DNA of 64,000 nt from Amblyornis subalaris (GCA_018881555.1 JACAXG010000002.1:23895786-23959785), one strand, 5' to 3'. Positions 1-12,980 are shown, numbered from the stretch's first letter. Notes: generated by a model not told the origin, from the sequence alone. Made by a program: numbers and translations.

Positions 1-2250
1 ATCATCTACCTTTCTGTGGGCCATGAGAGCACTTAATGCTATACTTACACAGCAGAGGAAGATCAGTAAATACTTCACAAGGCTTCTCACTGTCAGCTTT
101 TACTTTCAGCAAATATGGATTGTATATAGATTCCACCATAAAGATATACACTGATTAACGCATTATAATAATGTGGTCATTCTCCGTCAGGTTAAATGGA
201 TTTAAGATGCAATATTCTATAAATCTTCCTTGGTTAAAGTATGAAAACACATTTTAAGTGAAAAAGATCTCTAGGAATTTTGTGAAGTATTTTGAAATTT
301 TCTGCATACTTTTTACTCATATATTAATTACTTGTTTAGAGGGTAGACTTGTAATAGCACATTCAATACTTTTACAATAGTAGATTTACTGTACTTTTCT
401 GAGGAAGTTTCTAGATAATTGTTATTTTCTAGGCTGGAAGATCTCATAGCTTTTTTAAGATTCCAATATTTGGTTTTTTATAGACTGATCTCAACGAAGA
501 TTACTGTAATATCGGAGAGTTTTTTTCTGACATGGTCACATTTCATATACATACATATAAAAGACAGCTTGAACATTCCTGATTTAAGTTTCATACCAAA
601 GTAACTCTTCTTGAAGCAAAGTTTTTATCTTCTAACATTGAAAGCATGAACTGTCTGTCCATGCTGACAAAGAACTTGGCTCTTCTTATATCTGAGTCTT
701 CCAGAAGTGCTTTTTGGAATTTGCTTAATTATATCCTCTAGAAAATATCTGACTCATACTTCCTGATGTCCTTAATTAAATGTTCAAAGATTTCCCTCAG
801 TTACAAACCTTTTGAAGTACACAAATTTATTAACAACCAAAGAGTGAATTCTGAGCTGAATTGTCCAAACTTCGATTTCTGATGCAGAATCCAACAACAG
901 TATAAATCTCTTGTAGAAAAAGTCAGAATTGTTTTAAATGTTCTTAAAACACTCTACTGTGTTCCCTTAATCATCTTCACAAAACTGGCAAAATGGATTT
1001 TCTAAGTTTCCAAAGAAATTTAGCCTGAAATGAAAAGCAAACATGGAAAATTCCAGCTTTCATAATTACAGTGATTTTATAATACACTAAATTGAGGCAT
1101 TCAGAATATACCTGCCTACCTTAGTTATAGTTTTTATTGCCACTGTTTCTTACAAACNTTAGAAGGGGTGGCAGAAAACCTTACCTAAAATGCTGTGCAA
1201 TATCTGAGTATATCTGAGTAAGGCAGGATTTGTAAATAAGGAATTTTATCACTATGGACACTCACCTGCTGTGAGGGTTATACGATACACGGGGCTTGCT
1301 GGTCATGGAGCAAGACTGAATTCTTAATATGTACCTCAGCTTTCATTGTTATTCAGTTCAAGCACATTCTACACAATCTTCCAAGGAGATTTTAAAAATT
1401 CAAGGAGATTTAAAAACACTTAGATACAATGAAGGCATGGGTAGCATTTTTTATAACAAATATTAAATGGGGGAATTAATTCAGAAACAGTCAAAATTTA
1501 AATAAAAGAGAATTCTGCTAATTTTGACAGGATTTAGTTCAGTCATTTTAGTCAAACAGCAGGGTGTAATATTAGCTTATTCTGACACATCCTTGAAACT
1601 AAAAAAGTACAAGTGTTAATCCATTCCAATCTCTGACATATAAAAAATATTTCCAGTGTCATTCTCCAATACCACGCAAACTGACATTTAACAGTCCCTT
1701 TAAGTACAAGAATTCCCTGGGGACACACAGCCAAAGAAACACAACTATCAAACCAAACCAGTGGCTTTCTCAATGCTTACATCCATTTATATTTACTCTG
1801 GTGCAAGCAGATGCAAGACAAGCAGCAATTAATCAAAGTGTTAAGGGGCAATTTTATGATGTTTAAATGCTTTGAGCATTATAATGTGATTGAGAGTTTA
1901 GAATTGGTCCATATGTTGAAAACATCATTTTATAAAAATGAAAAGGAGTTCAAAACTCTATTGTATTCCATCAGCTTCTATTCAGGCCAACTCTTCAAGC
2001 ACTGACTCTAAATCACTGATTTCTGGAGATATGCCAGGTAAACAAACCAGTCCCTTGCTAACATCTCCTTGTCTATACAAAGTTAGATATTTACAATTCG
2101 AGAGTCTCCAAGAATGACGCCAAGGCACCACTTACAAATTGAAACAAGCAAAATGGCTTTCAAATGAGCATTCAGGACCCAGATGAAGAAAATATATAAA
2201 AATAAATGTAAATAAAAATGCCAATATAAAAATATACAAGCACATAAGAT
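1..2250. other. Unassigned AT-rich non-coding stretch
   Basis: I recognise no gene or mobile element here. The longest open frames (61 to 73 codons) have the composition expected of AT-rich non-coding DNA and show no domain or flanking splice pattern. Two small tandem duplications are visible: a 10-bp unit repeated exactly at 1201-1220, and a unit of about 16 to 19 bp beginning CAAGGAGATTT repeated at 1382 and 1401. Both look like replication-slippage products. Confidence 0.6.
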
Positions 2251-2252
2251 AA

Positions 2253-2301
2253 ATATCTATATATCTATATATTTATATATATCTATCTATCTACCTATCT
2301 G
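2253..2301. repeat. Imperfect (TATC)n / (TA)n microsatellite
   Basis: A run of TATC, TATATC and TATT units lies just after a cluster of AT-rich words. It is interrupted in several places (CTACC, TTTATA), so it is an old, decayed microsatellite. Confidence 0.85.
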
Positions 2302-2900
2302 CCACCCAGCCCAATCTGANGTTTATTAGTGGCTGTACATCACATACAGAATATTTCTCAGACTAGAAAACACAGCCATGTGGAATGCAGTTAGAAGTAG
2401 GATTTAAGTAAAAGGATAGTATAGATGCTTGTTCCTCCTGTCTCCTCTCTGATCATTCTCTTTTCTGTTGGTGCTTCCCTTAAACATTCATGAGTAAGTT
2501 TTGCACCTTCCCATTAAAAGGTCTAATAGCAAGTTTTACCCAATCCCTCAATTCTCTATCCCCTACAACCCCACAACAAGCCACATGCCCCTGAAGGCAG
2601 TAATCCTGGCCAGTTTGTGCAGTGTCTGCCTTGGGTTCCCTTCCTGATGGGTTTCCTCCCGAAGTCCGTGGTCTGATCCTTTTNCAATGACTCTGGAAGT
2701 GGCCAGGTCAGGGCACTTTGAATGGAATAGATCATGGGGGTTCCACCAGCCATTATTGTTTCTCTTTGTTCAATAAGATTGGCCTTCAGTAACATAACGT
2801 AATATACAGGTATTCTATTTTTAATTCGTTTGGTGCATTCTCACGCTTTGTCTCTCCTTTCCTTCTACAGTGTACATACATCACTGCTCTGTAAAAAAAC
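2302..2900. other. Unassigned non-coding stretch
   Basis: No gene or repeat family is recognised. About 2540-2760 is visibly richer in G and C than its surroundings and holds a 79-codon minus-strand frame that contains an N. It has no motif that I can tie to a protein family. Confidence 0.5.
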
Positions 2901-4130
2901 CCAAAAGTGTACCTACATCTTGTATTAGTAAGGATCCAGTGGTGGCAGCATGGTATCCAGCATGAGATAATTCATCTCCGTTTGTTAGGCTTCACACATC
3001 CATTAGGCTTTGACCCGTTTCTACTAAACACTCTGAAAAACCTTCATATTCCTCAGCTTTGCAAAACATTGTGTCTGGTATTTTTCCCTTTTTCCATTGC
3101 ACTTTTATCCTTTATCCAAATCAACTCACCACAGTTTTAACTATCTGTCCTACATATGCTTCTTTATTCAGGCAAACATCTGCATGTTTCTTTGCTTACA
3201 TCCGCTGACCTGCCTAACTCCGTCTAAAATACAGTGCTGTGAAAACCAAACTCTTTCCCAAATGGTCTCCCTCTGTTTCCTGGCAATGAACCTCCTCCCC
3301 CAGTCCCAGTCATTTTACAGTTTCAGTGACATTTTTGTGTTCTCTCCCTGTGTGCTCTCCTCAGCATCTTTCCACTTTGTGCATGTCCATGTCCATGTCT
3401 TTCTCCTCTCTGCTTGAGCTTATTCTAGCTCTTATTATCTGTTCCTTTTTGCTGCATCAACCTCTTCTCCAGCAGCCTATCATGGATTCTGCTTCATTAC
3501 TTATACAACCTCCCTGCTGCCTGAAAAATCATTCATGTTTTCCAAAATCACTCCATATCTGTGTCTTCCTTTGTCCTCTGCACAAAGCTGCATTTCTTTC
3601 AGCAGCTACATAACAAGCCAGTCATTGTCAACAAGTCTAATGTGATTCATGGAATGCTTACTAAAATCTTCCTCTAGAAGACTTTCATAGATACCCTTTT
3701 GTGTGCTACTCCAGTCTTCCCCAGCTCCTATTAAAAATTCTTCATTGGCTTCTTCTTAGCAGAAAGTCAGTATTTTTCTCATATCTGAGATGGGAGGTAA
3801 ACTTACATTCCTATTGAATGCAAAATCAAATCTCATATAAAAAAAAAACAAAAATCAAACCAAACCAGTTACTGAAAAAAAGCCCAGCTAATAATAGCTA
3901 CTGCATCAAGACATCATTCCAGTCTGTGCTACTAGATAGTTTTGGCTTCATTTTCCTTTCATCTTCAGTTATTCTTTCCCAGCATCTCTGGTTCATCAAG
4001 ATAAATTCCATATTCATTTTCCTGCCTTCTATTCCTGACTCTCTGCCTGCCATTGAGATTGCCATTTCTCCATGCTAACCTAAACTTAGCAATATCCTAA
4101 TTGTTCCTGTATCATCCTTTTCTTTAAATA
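2901..4130 (+). other. Pyrimidine-rich stretch, possibly a decayed L2-like LINE
   Basis: The plus strand is strongly biased to C and T for about 1.2 kb. Purine depletion removes stop codons (TAA, TAG, TGA), which explains the overlapping plus-strand open frames at 2907-3140, 3097-3417, 3326-3613 and 3818-4078; their Ser/Leu/Phe/Cys/His-rich translations look non-coding. The wording near 3735-3780 (TTCATTGGCTTCTTCTT) resembles the pyrimidine-rich C-terminal and 3' part of L2-type LINEs from memory, but the match is weak. A small (CATGTC)3 repeat lies near 3379-3398. This could equally be an unrelated low-complexity tract. Confidence 0.3.
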
Positions 4131-5361
4131 ACACTTGTGCCCTTATGTTCATAAAATTAGGCATTCCTACAAGGACTTAAAAACCCACCAGACAGGAACT
4201 TGGTGTTTTAGGGCAGAGCAAGAGATTAGAAAAAAGTAGATGGCAGTTAATTTTAAAGTTTTCTTTTGAAAATTTAATCCTTCTTCTTGTGACTAGCTGT
4301 GTCAATGGAGAAGTCAGCAGCTAATGGGAATAATGGGAATAATATTAATGCAGCATTTTGCAAAAGATAGTGAGACTTAAAGCATGTGTGGGATGGAATA
4401 TGTCCTATGCTAGCTGATGCATTCAGACACCTCTAGCAAACGCTCATGGCCCACCGTGGGGTTTGTCTTCTGCTGATATTTGGCAAGAAGCACATGTAGA
4501 GACTAGGATTCATAACTGGACTTGGCAGCTTTCTATAGCTGAGCGGATTAAGCCAGTGCAGTAAAGAAGGACGTGGGCAAGCTTAAATTATTTCCATATG
4601 GGAGAAGAATTTTGATATCCTAAGGGGATTTTCAGCCTAGAGGCTGAGCCTTCAAAACTTTCCAAAATTATAAATGCACCTTTGCACAAAAGCCTGAGAG
4701 TTATGGCTGGAGTCCCCTCAGAAGCCTGAAAACCAGTACAATGCTGGTATCATATATCTCTATGCAATACCTGAGGTGATAAACCAAAACAGGGATAATT
4801 AAATATGAAGAAAAATGGTCTGATAAAGGAGGGGGCAGCTAATACTAATATCCTGTACTTAGTCAATAGCGTTTTAGGCAATTAAATATAACATAAAAAC
4901 TTCAGAGTCAAAATGTGGTCACACAGCAGTGTTTCTTTACTTTATTCCTTTCAAAACCTGGAAAGATGTTGGTTTTCCAGGTATAACCCTAGTGTTAGAA
5001 GTTAACTTGTGCAAGATGGCACTTCCTCAGCTGTGTAGGGGGATGCTAATACCAGGAGGATTTTCACATGGAAGAAAATCCAGGACCATTACATCATATT
5101 CAGCACCAGTTGAGTCCTGAAAAGCTGAAAATCTTCCAGACAAGCAATTTTAGAAATTCGGAATAATAGCATACAATACTGTTTTTGATAACCACCCACC
5201 TAGTTGCATTTGTAGCATCTGGGATCACTGTAACTCACATTGCAATTATTATGCTTCATTTATACATCTTTTCATGTTTAGTGAGAATTTTGGCTTGCAA
5301 AAAATAATTGCTTCTTCATCTTGATGCTATCATTTGTTGATACTGATAGCTTTGCACTATT
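4131..5361. other. Unassigned AT-rich non-coding stretch
   Basis: No gene or element is recognised. A 9-bp unit (TAATGGGAA) is duplicated in tandem near 4323-4341. Open frames are at most about 63 codons. Confidence 0.55.
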
Positions 5362-5389
5362 AGGCTGAATATGTTTGTATATTCAGCCT
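5362..5389. repeat. Perfect 11-bp inverted repeat (hairpin)
   Basis: AGGCTGAATAT at 5362-5372 and its exact reverse complement at 5379-5389 flank a 6-nt loop (GTTTGT). The arms contain G and C, unlike the AT-only palindromes elsewhere in the window. No T-run or gene end adjoins, so no terminator role is implied. Confidence 0.8.
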
Positions 5390-8300
5390 TTGAGCATGAT
5401 AGCTTTATAACCTCCATTGGTTGACTTTAAAAACTATTATTTCAATAGAAAAAGAGAAAAAAATTCTCATTTTTTTTGACAGATTTAGAAAATTTTTAAG
5501 GGAAAAATCAGTTTTGTACGAAATGCATGTTTTGTTTAAAGGTTGTTTTTGCTTCACTTTTTCTTGCTTAACTTTGTCTTATTTTGCTTTGCTCTCTGAT
5601 TTCTGGGGAAAAGGGAGAAAGAAAGAAAATGAGGCTGGCTCTCTCTTTTTATTGATGAAGTATTAAAGCAGAATGGCAGAACAATTTGCAGTTATTGCCT
5701 CCTGAATAAAATTCATTTCAGGCTNTTGAAAAAAGACAGAAATTGCAGAAGGAAATTTCAAGACAGGACCTGGCAAATGTACCATTTAGCCTAGCACTTG
5801 TTTCTGTAGGGTATCTTCATGTCAGTTTAATCTAGACTATTTGGGGTGACTTTCTCATCAGCAAATTCTGACGCCTCGCATATCTGATGCTAATAATAGG
5901 TGTACCTCCTAATTTTTCTTTGGCTATTAATTACCATTTATTTTTGGGAAATTACAATTTCTGCTGCCTCCATCATTCCATCAAGAGTGTTCAGCCTATA
6001 GCTGTAGAACTATATGCCTTGGGAAAATGATATGTACATNATAGGAAGTGTAAAAATATTCCCATAATTACTTCAGTCCCTGAGATTTCTATAGTGATTT
6101 TGTGTTTTGCCAGTAAAGGTACAACAGTCAGGTATATCACTGGCTGCTTATTCTGATCATGTGGGAAGCAATTTAAATTAATTCAAACATGTGAAAAAGC
6201 ATGATGCAAGCTACTTCTTGCTATGGGCAAATGTACTGTTTGCACTTATGATCCTCCTATTTTTGAAGCAAACATAAGTACATTACATCCTGGATTTGGA
6301 GCAGATGGAAATTTTCGCATTACTCAAGGACTGGCCGAGAGAGAGAAGCTGTACATTTCTAACCGATCCAAAGACATCCTTCCACATTTCTTAACACATG
6401 GGTATATCGAAACGACTCAGGGGAAGAGCTGCATTCCATGAGCTGGAATATAAATTCTGACCTATAGGCTTGCCTTGGCTTACAGTAAATGTCCCACAGA
6501 TGTAACTGAGGTGTTTGGACAGAGTAGAGGCCAATTTTGTATGACTTAGATGGTAGTTATTTATGATTTGTGCTACAGTCATCACCTAACAATGGGGGAC
6601 AGGTTGTGCTTGAGTACAAGGAATTTGCCTGGAGAGTGCCTCTGTGTTCCTCTCCTCTTACCCTTATTCTGTTCTTTTCTCTGTTTTTTCTCCTTTTTTT
6701 CCTGTATTTTTTTTCTTCCCTAGAGTATTGTGAACCACTAGTCACAGACTTTCCTACTATGCTCTTCTCTACATCCGGCACTGAAACTGGCTTTACAGAA
6801 AAATTTGCAGCACCATTGTAAAGCTAGGTAGCTGATATGGGACTGAGTTTATCAAATCACTATCTCAGGCTGATGAAGACTACCGCATTTTTAAAAGTTT
6901 AGTCTATGTATACTTCGTAGCTGTGCGGTCTAGGAAAGCATTTTTTGGACTAAAAGGAAAGTACGCAAAAATACAGAACCTGAAAAGTTTTCATAGATGA
7001 GATAGAAGAAAACATTTCGTTAAGTTGGGCAATACACAGGTTGCAAACTGAATGCTTGATATTTGTGGATTAAAACAGAAGGCAGTNAGGGAAAGAAATG
7101 TTCAAACCACAGAAATTGCATCCCTCCAGTTATCACATGCTGAGATCTAAATATATAATCTCAGTCAGCAAAATTATCAACTCTCATGAGAGTCCAGTAC
7201 TGCAAAAGGACTGATTCCTAACATTTAGCAAATTATAGCATATCTTTCTCCACAAACGGATGTTTTTAACATTCAGTTAATATTCTCAGAAGGCATCTTC
7301 ATTGTTTCTCAGTAACAAGGTTTAAAGTTGGTAAAAGAGGTACACTTACTAGCAAGGACAGAGAATGACCAAGAAAAAAAACAAAAAGAAAAAGGAAAAA
7401 GGACTGTTTCTCAGGAAAACACGTGTTACCTCAAGTGAGGTTAAGCCCTTCAAGGATAAACTTTGTGGGATGTTGTATATTTCCCACGGGCAAGATGGCG
7501 TGAAGTGCACAGAACTCTTGTGCTTTTGGTAACAAAGTCTGAAACATGGAAGCACCTTTATTAGGCCGGATGAATGCTGCTGCAAGTCTCTCTTTGGGGT
7601 CATCTGAAAAGTCTTGGATCAAACTGACTTACCCAGGTGCAAGCACACAGCTCACATACAAAACAAGGACAGGAACAGGACAGAACAGAGCATCTGCTTG
7701 AGAAAAAATATCAGGAATATCTTCATTGGTTTATCTCTCCATCTAAATTTTGGTTAAATTTATTCCCTTGTCCTATCAAGTTCGCCAAAAGACATATACA
7801 TAAAAATTACAAGTTCAGAAAAATTTCCTACCGATGACTAAGTACATGACTTTAAATAGGCTTTAATTTGCTCTCTGACATATTTTTTATGGCACAAGAT
7901 GATATTTTATGATTCTTTATCAGTTTTATGGTCACTGCTAGACTTTTTAATCTGTTATACATTTAAAGGTCAATAAAATATCTCAGTCTGGGTCTTAGCA
8001 AGATTATAGAACAGGACAATTTGCAATAGTTTTATCCCCTCCAAAGCCCATATGTCAGAAAGCAATGCCTATAAATCCCATAGGTAAGTGTCAGAATAGC
8101 TGTGAGCACTCTGTACAAGTGACATTGGCCTTTCAGCAACTCAGAATGTCTGCATGACAAAATATCAATATCTGTTCACAAATACAAGTTTAACAATTAT
8201 AAAAATAGCTGAGGCTTCCTTTTCAAGCCAGAGAGCTGCTTCTGAATAAACCATGTTTATATTCATGCCAAAAAGCCACTTGAAGGTCAGTACAAACAGA

Positions 8301-8515
8301 AGCCAATTTTTTGTCAAAAATTCATAGCAAGGTCCAAAGCTGTGGTCCTCTGCAGGACTATATTAATGACTGTGCCCAGCCATTGAGTATACACTGGTCC
8401 TGAGACCTGTAAAATCTAAATATACAAATGCCATTACTGTTGCCTTTCCAATGAGGTAGGCAGACCAAAAGTTACCAGAATGATACTATGATAGTATAAA
8501 AAAAACCCAAACCCT
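5390..8515. other. Unassigned AT-rich non-coding stretch
   Basis: No gene or element is recognised. Open frames of 60 to 84 codons at 6223-6441, 6570-6821, 7349-7603 and 7637-7837 overlap one another on both strands and have no recognisable domain. Part of the 6570-6821 frame is a T/C-rich tract encoding runs of Leu and Phe, which is low complexity rather than a membrane protein. Confidence 0.55.
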
Positions 8516-8549
8516 TAAATGTTATATAATTTCAATTATATAACATTTA
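8516..8549. repeat. Perfect 16-bp palindrome with 2-nt spacer
   Basis: The arms 8516-8531 and 8534-8549 are exact reverse complements, separated only by TC. The arms are almost entirely A and T and run straight into a (TA)n tract, so the structure may have arisen by slippage or templated repair at an AT microsatellite. It could extrude as a cruciform. Confidence 0.85.
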
Positions 8550-8582
8550 TATATATATATACACATATATATATATATATAT
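8548..8582. repeat. (TA)n microsatellite
   Basis: Alternating TA with one ACACA interruption directly abuts the palindrome on its left. Confidence 0.9.
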
Positions 8583-11499
8583 TTTCACTTTAAACTTGAC
8601 TGTTATATATTACTGGAGTTCCACAGGCCAGCCACTAAAATCAAATTTAAGGAAGGGCTTAATTACATTTATTGCCACACCAAAGATTATTATTCTAGAA
8701 AGAAATATCTTTTGAACATCGCTGACTTCACTGTGCTAAAACTCCAGATAGTTTCATTTAACACCTGTAAAATTAGTTAGGAAAGGCTTTCTTTATGTCT
8801 CCACATACTCCTTCTGCAGACTTTGTAAAGAACTAACCCGNTTCTTATCCTGTCAGTAATATGCACTGCTTGAACTGTAGTGCTAGAAAAGACAGAAAAT
8901 AAAAGAAAACCTTGGCTCAGAATACTGTTTTAAGATATTAAAAAGGCTAATGCACTCTAGAGTGAATTAGGAGTTTGTTAACATTAATCTGCAAGGAATT
9001 GGTAAAACTGCATGGCTGTGGCCAGCCATGCTCAAGATAGTAGAGGTCAGATGANATTCAGAAAAGGCTCCTGGGATGATCTGAAAGTTGGACCGTCTCT
9101 GAAAAGACTATGTACAAAGCTCACCTTCTTGATGGTATTTATGGTCACATTGAGAAGGATGTAAATATCTGGTTGAAAATCAAGTTGTTTGTACTAACAG
9201 TCAAAAATTATTTGACCTGACAGGTTTTTTTCTTTCAAGATAAAAAAAAGTGAATTTTTGAAGGTGAAAATAAGTCCAAGTTCATCAGGATAACTCCAGT
9301 CTGTGTTTCCTCCCATTTTATGAGCCACCAGGACCACAGCATAATCTCTAGGACAGTCAGAAAATCTACATAGTTTTCAATGGGGCTTAGGCAATTTAGG
9401 AACTGAATTCTGCCTCACAGGAACTCCAGCTGGATGTCATGCCATTAGGGAAGGAGCCCAGTTGCCCTACCACAGGTAGTAAATGCCATTGTCAACACGC
9501 TAGTCTTATCTGAGACATCCTCATGAGACCAGCATACAAGACATATGACCTGCGGAAAACCTTCTGGAATGGCAGGCAGAGACCAGGAAAGATTTCAAAG
9601 TATCCTGGATGGTCNAGCACCTCTGTATAAGCACTTAAACTGATCCAAAGAGATTGATTCCAGTGTTATGTTGTGTTGAATGAATCTGTTCTTGATGTCC
9701 TGGACTCTCTGGTTCAACCTTGCCTCAGAGTGCCGGAAAATACAAAGCAAGCTTAGGTGTTTTCTCCAGCTGTATTGCCTTATGTCAGTCCTGACCAGGC
9801 TGCTGCACAACTAGCTAAATCAGCAGGCTAAGCATTCCTCTGGTCTGGAAATGGGTCCGAAAAGCAATTTTATATTTATGTTAACATAATTTTTACTGGA
9901 TTACTGCAGCCTGGATTTACATCAATCTGATACCTAGACTCTTTTTCAAACTGATTGTAGTCAATTATTTTACTTTATTACTCTGTGGTATTTGACCATT
10001 TACAAAGTATTTGGCTCATGCAAGCACTTATTTGGGCAGGACATTGTTTTTGTAAAAACAAAAAAAGGACCTGAGAAGAAGTGGTCAAAACCACACACAA
10101 TTACTGCAGGATGAGGATTCTGTCTCTTGTTCAACAATTCCTCCATGGTTTCCTGATCTCACAGAATGCATGTTCATTGTTGCTAATGATAAATTTACCC
10201 TTATTTCTGCTTTAAATATTTTTCCATGTAAGGGAAAAATAAGGAAGGTCCCAAGCAAGCAGGTTGAGGGTTAACAGGGAATGCATTTCTTTCCCCAAGC
10301 TGCCTTTGGAAGAATGCCACATTATAAATAACACCTGGAGTTCATACAAATGTGCAAAAAGTGAAAATTTTCATAACAACAGAAAAGGTCTCTATTTTCT
10401 GCACATAATTGTGAAGATTATCACCAGGCCTGACAGCAGAAGTCAACAGAAGACTGTGTTTTGAGCACACAGGACAGTGTAGGAAACACAGGGAGGACTT
10501 TCAAAAAATACACATTAGGAGAAACAGAAAAGGTTTACTAGTAAACAGGGATCTCTAAGGTCATTTTCATGTCAAATTTTTGTACAACTGTATGATCAAA
10601 GAAACTGAGTATTTTTAACAAAATGTCCCCTTATGTTCAGGGATTAAAATGTGAAATGCAAAAGCTTTCTGACACACTAAAAAACTCCTACACTTTAAAG
10701 TGGTTTTAAAACATAACTTCTTTCTGTTTCTTATTGAACATGTAAATAGGCTGAGTGAATTTAGACTAAGAAAGCCCTAAAAAGCCTATTTTTTAGGCAT
10801 AACATCAATGAAATTATTTTCTATGGCTTCATCCACACTGCTTATTAAGCCTCTTTGAATGTGATAGTCTTTGGCTATATCTTCCTTTCAAGTTTCCCTT
10901 TCCTCTGTGTCCTCCAGTGACCCTTTTCAAGGAATGTCAGAGTCGTTGTTTCCAGCTGGGATTGTCTGAGAGAAAAGACTAGGATCACACAGACGCATGG
11001 TGTAAAAACAGTCATGTTACTACCCTCCTGTTTTCCCAAAATTTCAGCATGGAANATTAGCTGATAGCCCAACCAACCTGCAGGTATGGTGCTTTTAGAA
11101 ACTTATTCCAAAGATGCTGTTCCTATAGATTCTGTAATTTATGTTTGTNNTCTCTCTCATGGTCCCTGTCTGCCAGCAGCCATCAGCCTTGGGNCCTGAA
11201 GCTGTGTAACAATACAGTGTCTTTCAAACAATGTGACCTATTTTCTGCTCATTTTCCAGTTTGAATCTTTCAAACAGTAGCTGGTATGGTATGTTGTTTT
11301 CCTGCAAAAGTTATTTCATCTCTTTTAAAAAACCCAAGAATCGTGGAAATGGCCTATGAAGTCTCCTTGATACTAGCAGTGAGGAGGAAACACTTTAGGA
11401 GCAATAAACAGATCCCATGGGACAGCAACTCATTGCACAGCTACTATTGGCAATAGAGATTCCTTTTTTCTGGCTACAGGTCTCTCTCTGAAGGCTGAA
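8583..11499. other. Unassigned AT-rich non-coding stretch
   Basis: No gene or element is recognised. The longest frames are 65 to 71 codons (9595-9810, 10264-10464, 10875-11072) and two contain N. A two-base N run lies at 11149-11150. Confidence 0.55.
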
Positions 11500-12980
11500 G
11501 CCTGCTAGGAAGAGACAGGATCCATCCGACCAAGTGAGGCAAAGCATTTTTGCCAACAAGCTGGCCAAACTGATGAGAGATTTAAACTAGGAATGAGAGG
11601 GGATGAAGACAACAAATTGCAGTCAAGTGAGGAAATGCTGGACAGGGTTGGCAAGCAAAGGGTCCCAGCCAATGTGGTCAGGAGACATTTATAATCCACA
11701 AAGTCAGTGCAAAGGGGGACCATTCCAAGTTTCAACAGACAAACAAAAAAGTGCTGATAGAGCCAGGGAAGTTCTCACACTTTTTCTGCAAAATCAGGAG
11801 TGTTGGGTGCTTCTCTGAAGTCCCCATGACTTAACTCATACAGAAAAGGGAACAAATAGGAGGAATTTGAGATCTGGGAACAGTCACAGGGCTGCAATCT
11901 CATCAGGAAGAAGTAGTGGGGTAGCTTACGCAGCAGGAGCACTGCCCAAGATCGATACAGGGGCTTCAGGAAGGGCAGGCTGGGANGGGAAATGGGTGGG
12001 GGGCAGAGTTGCCCTTTACACGAGAGTGGAAGAAATGCATGGATCTCTGTGCAAGGCTGGATGATGAGCCAGAAGACAGCTCATGGGGTAGGACTAGTGC
12101 ACAAGTGAGTTTGTGGTGGGTGTCTACTACAACCTGATCAGAAAGAAAGTAGATGCAGCCTTCTTCAGACAACTGGAAGAAGTCTCACACTCACAGATCC
12201 TGCCTGTTGGGGTGGCCTGTTGCATGGACAGCATAGTGGACACAAACAATCCAGGAGGTTTCTGGAGTACATTGATGACAACTTTCTAACCAAGTGATTG
12301 AGGAGATGACAAGGACAGCTCTTCTGCTGGACTTCATACAAACAAGAAAGAACTTTTCAGGAATGTCAAGGCTGGGGCAGCCTTGGCTGCAATGACCATG
12401 AGATGGCAGAATTCAGGATCCTGAAAGGAAACTACAAGTAAAAAAGCAGGATCACCACTCTGGAGTCCAGGGGAGCAGATCTTAGCCTTTACAGGGATCT
12501 GCTTAGGAGAATCACATGGGATTCAACCCTGAAGAGAAAAGGTGTCCAGTAGACCAGTTAAAAATTTCAGGGATCACTTCCTCTGTGCTCAAGAGATGTC
12601 ATTCCCATGAGCAGGAAATCGAGCCAAGGTGGCAGGAGGCCTGCACAGCAATACCCTGTTGATGTGTATGGATACCTGGTGGGCACGTAAAGAACTTGGA
12701 GCCAGGCTCTTCTCAGTAGTCCCTATCGACAGGACAAGAAACAATGGGTACAAACAGAAACACAGGAAATTCCCTTTAAAATAAGAAACGCCNTTTTTTT
12801 TCAGTGAGGATGGTCAAACACAGGCATAAGTTGCCCAGAGAGGTTGCAGAGACTCCAGCCTCAGAGATGTTCAAAACCCANCTGGATACAGTCTGGGGCA
12901 GCTTGCTCAGGGCAAGCAGGGNGTTGGACTGGATGATTGCCAAGGGGCCTTTCCTTCTCAACTGTCCTGTGATTCTGTGT
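11500..12980 (+). mobile_element. CR1 LINE, internally deleted, plus strand
   Basis: This is a decayed CR1 non-LTR retrotransposon. The 3' half (about 12685-12980) matches the CR1 3' end: a frame with GARLFSVV, the wording GTTGCCCAGAGAGGTTG, a GTTGGACTGGATGATT block, and a terminal tail of two imperfect ATTCTGTG octamers. The 5' half (about 11950-12680) matches the ORF2 endonuclease and linker region. About 11500-11950 resembles the sequence just upstream of CR1 ORF2, but that boundary is uncertain. The reverse-transcriptase core that should lie between the halves is missing, with the junction near 12665-12690. Frameshifts and stops are frequent, so the copy is inactive. CR1 copies are usually 5'-truncated; this one kept 5' sequence and lost its middle. 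Confidence 0.85.
12075..12680 (+). pseudogene. CR1 ORF2 endonuclease/linker remnant
   Basis: Recognisable blocks, read across shifting frames, include VDAAFFRQLEEVSHSQ (about 12148-12200), SRRFLEYIDDNFLT (about 12250-12290), GCNDHEMAEFRILKG (about 12385-12430), YRDLLRRITWD (about 12493-12525) and IPMSRKSSQGGRRPA (about 12600-12645). The DHEM block corresponds to the conserved Asp-His near the end of the APE-type endonuclease domain of CR1. A 1-bp deletion near 12290 breaks the frame after DNFLT, and further stops follow. The protein cleaved target DNA during retrotransposition in the parent element; this copy cannot encode it. The sequence stops abruptly before the reverse-transcriptase motifs. 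Confidence 0.82.

Noticed and set aside
6570..6821. Leu/Phe-rich 83-codon frame resembling a membrane segment
   Set aside because: Comes from a T/C-rich low-complexity run; no start context, neighbours or conserved motif.
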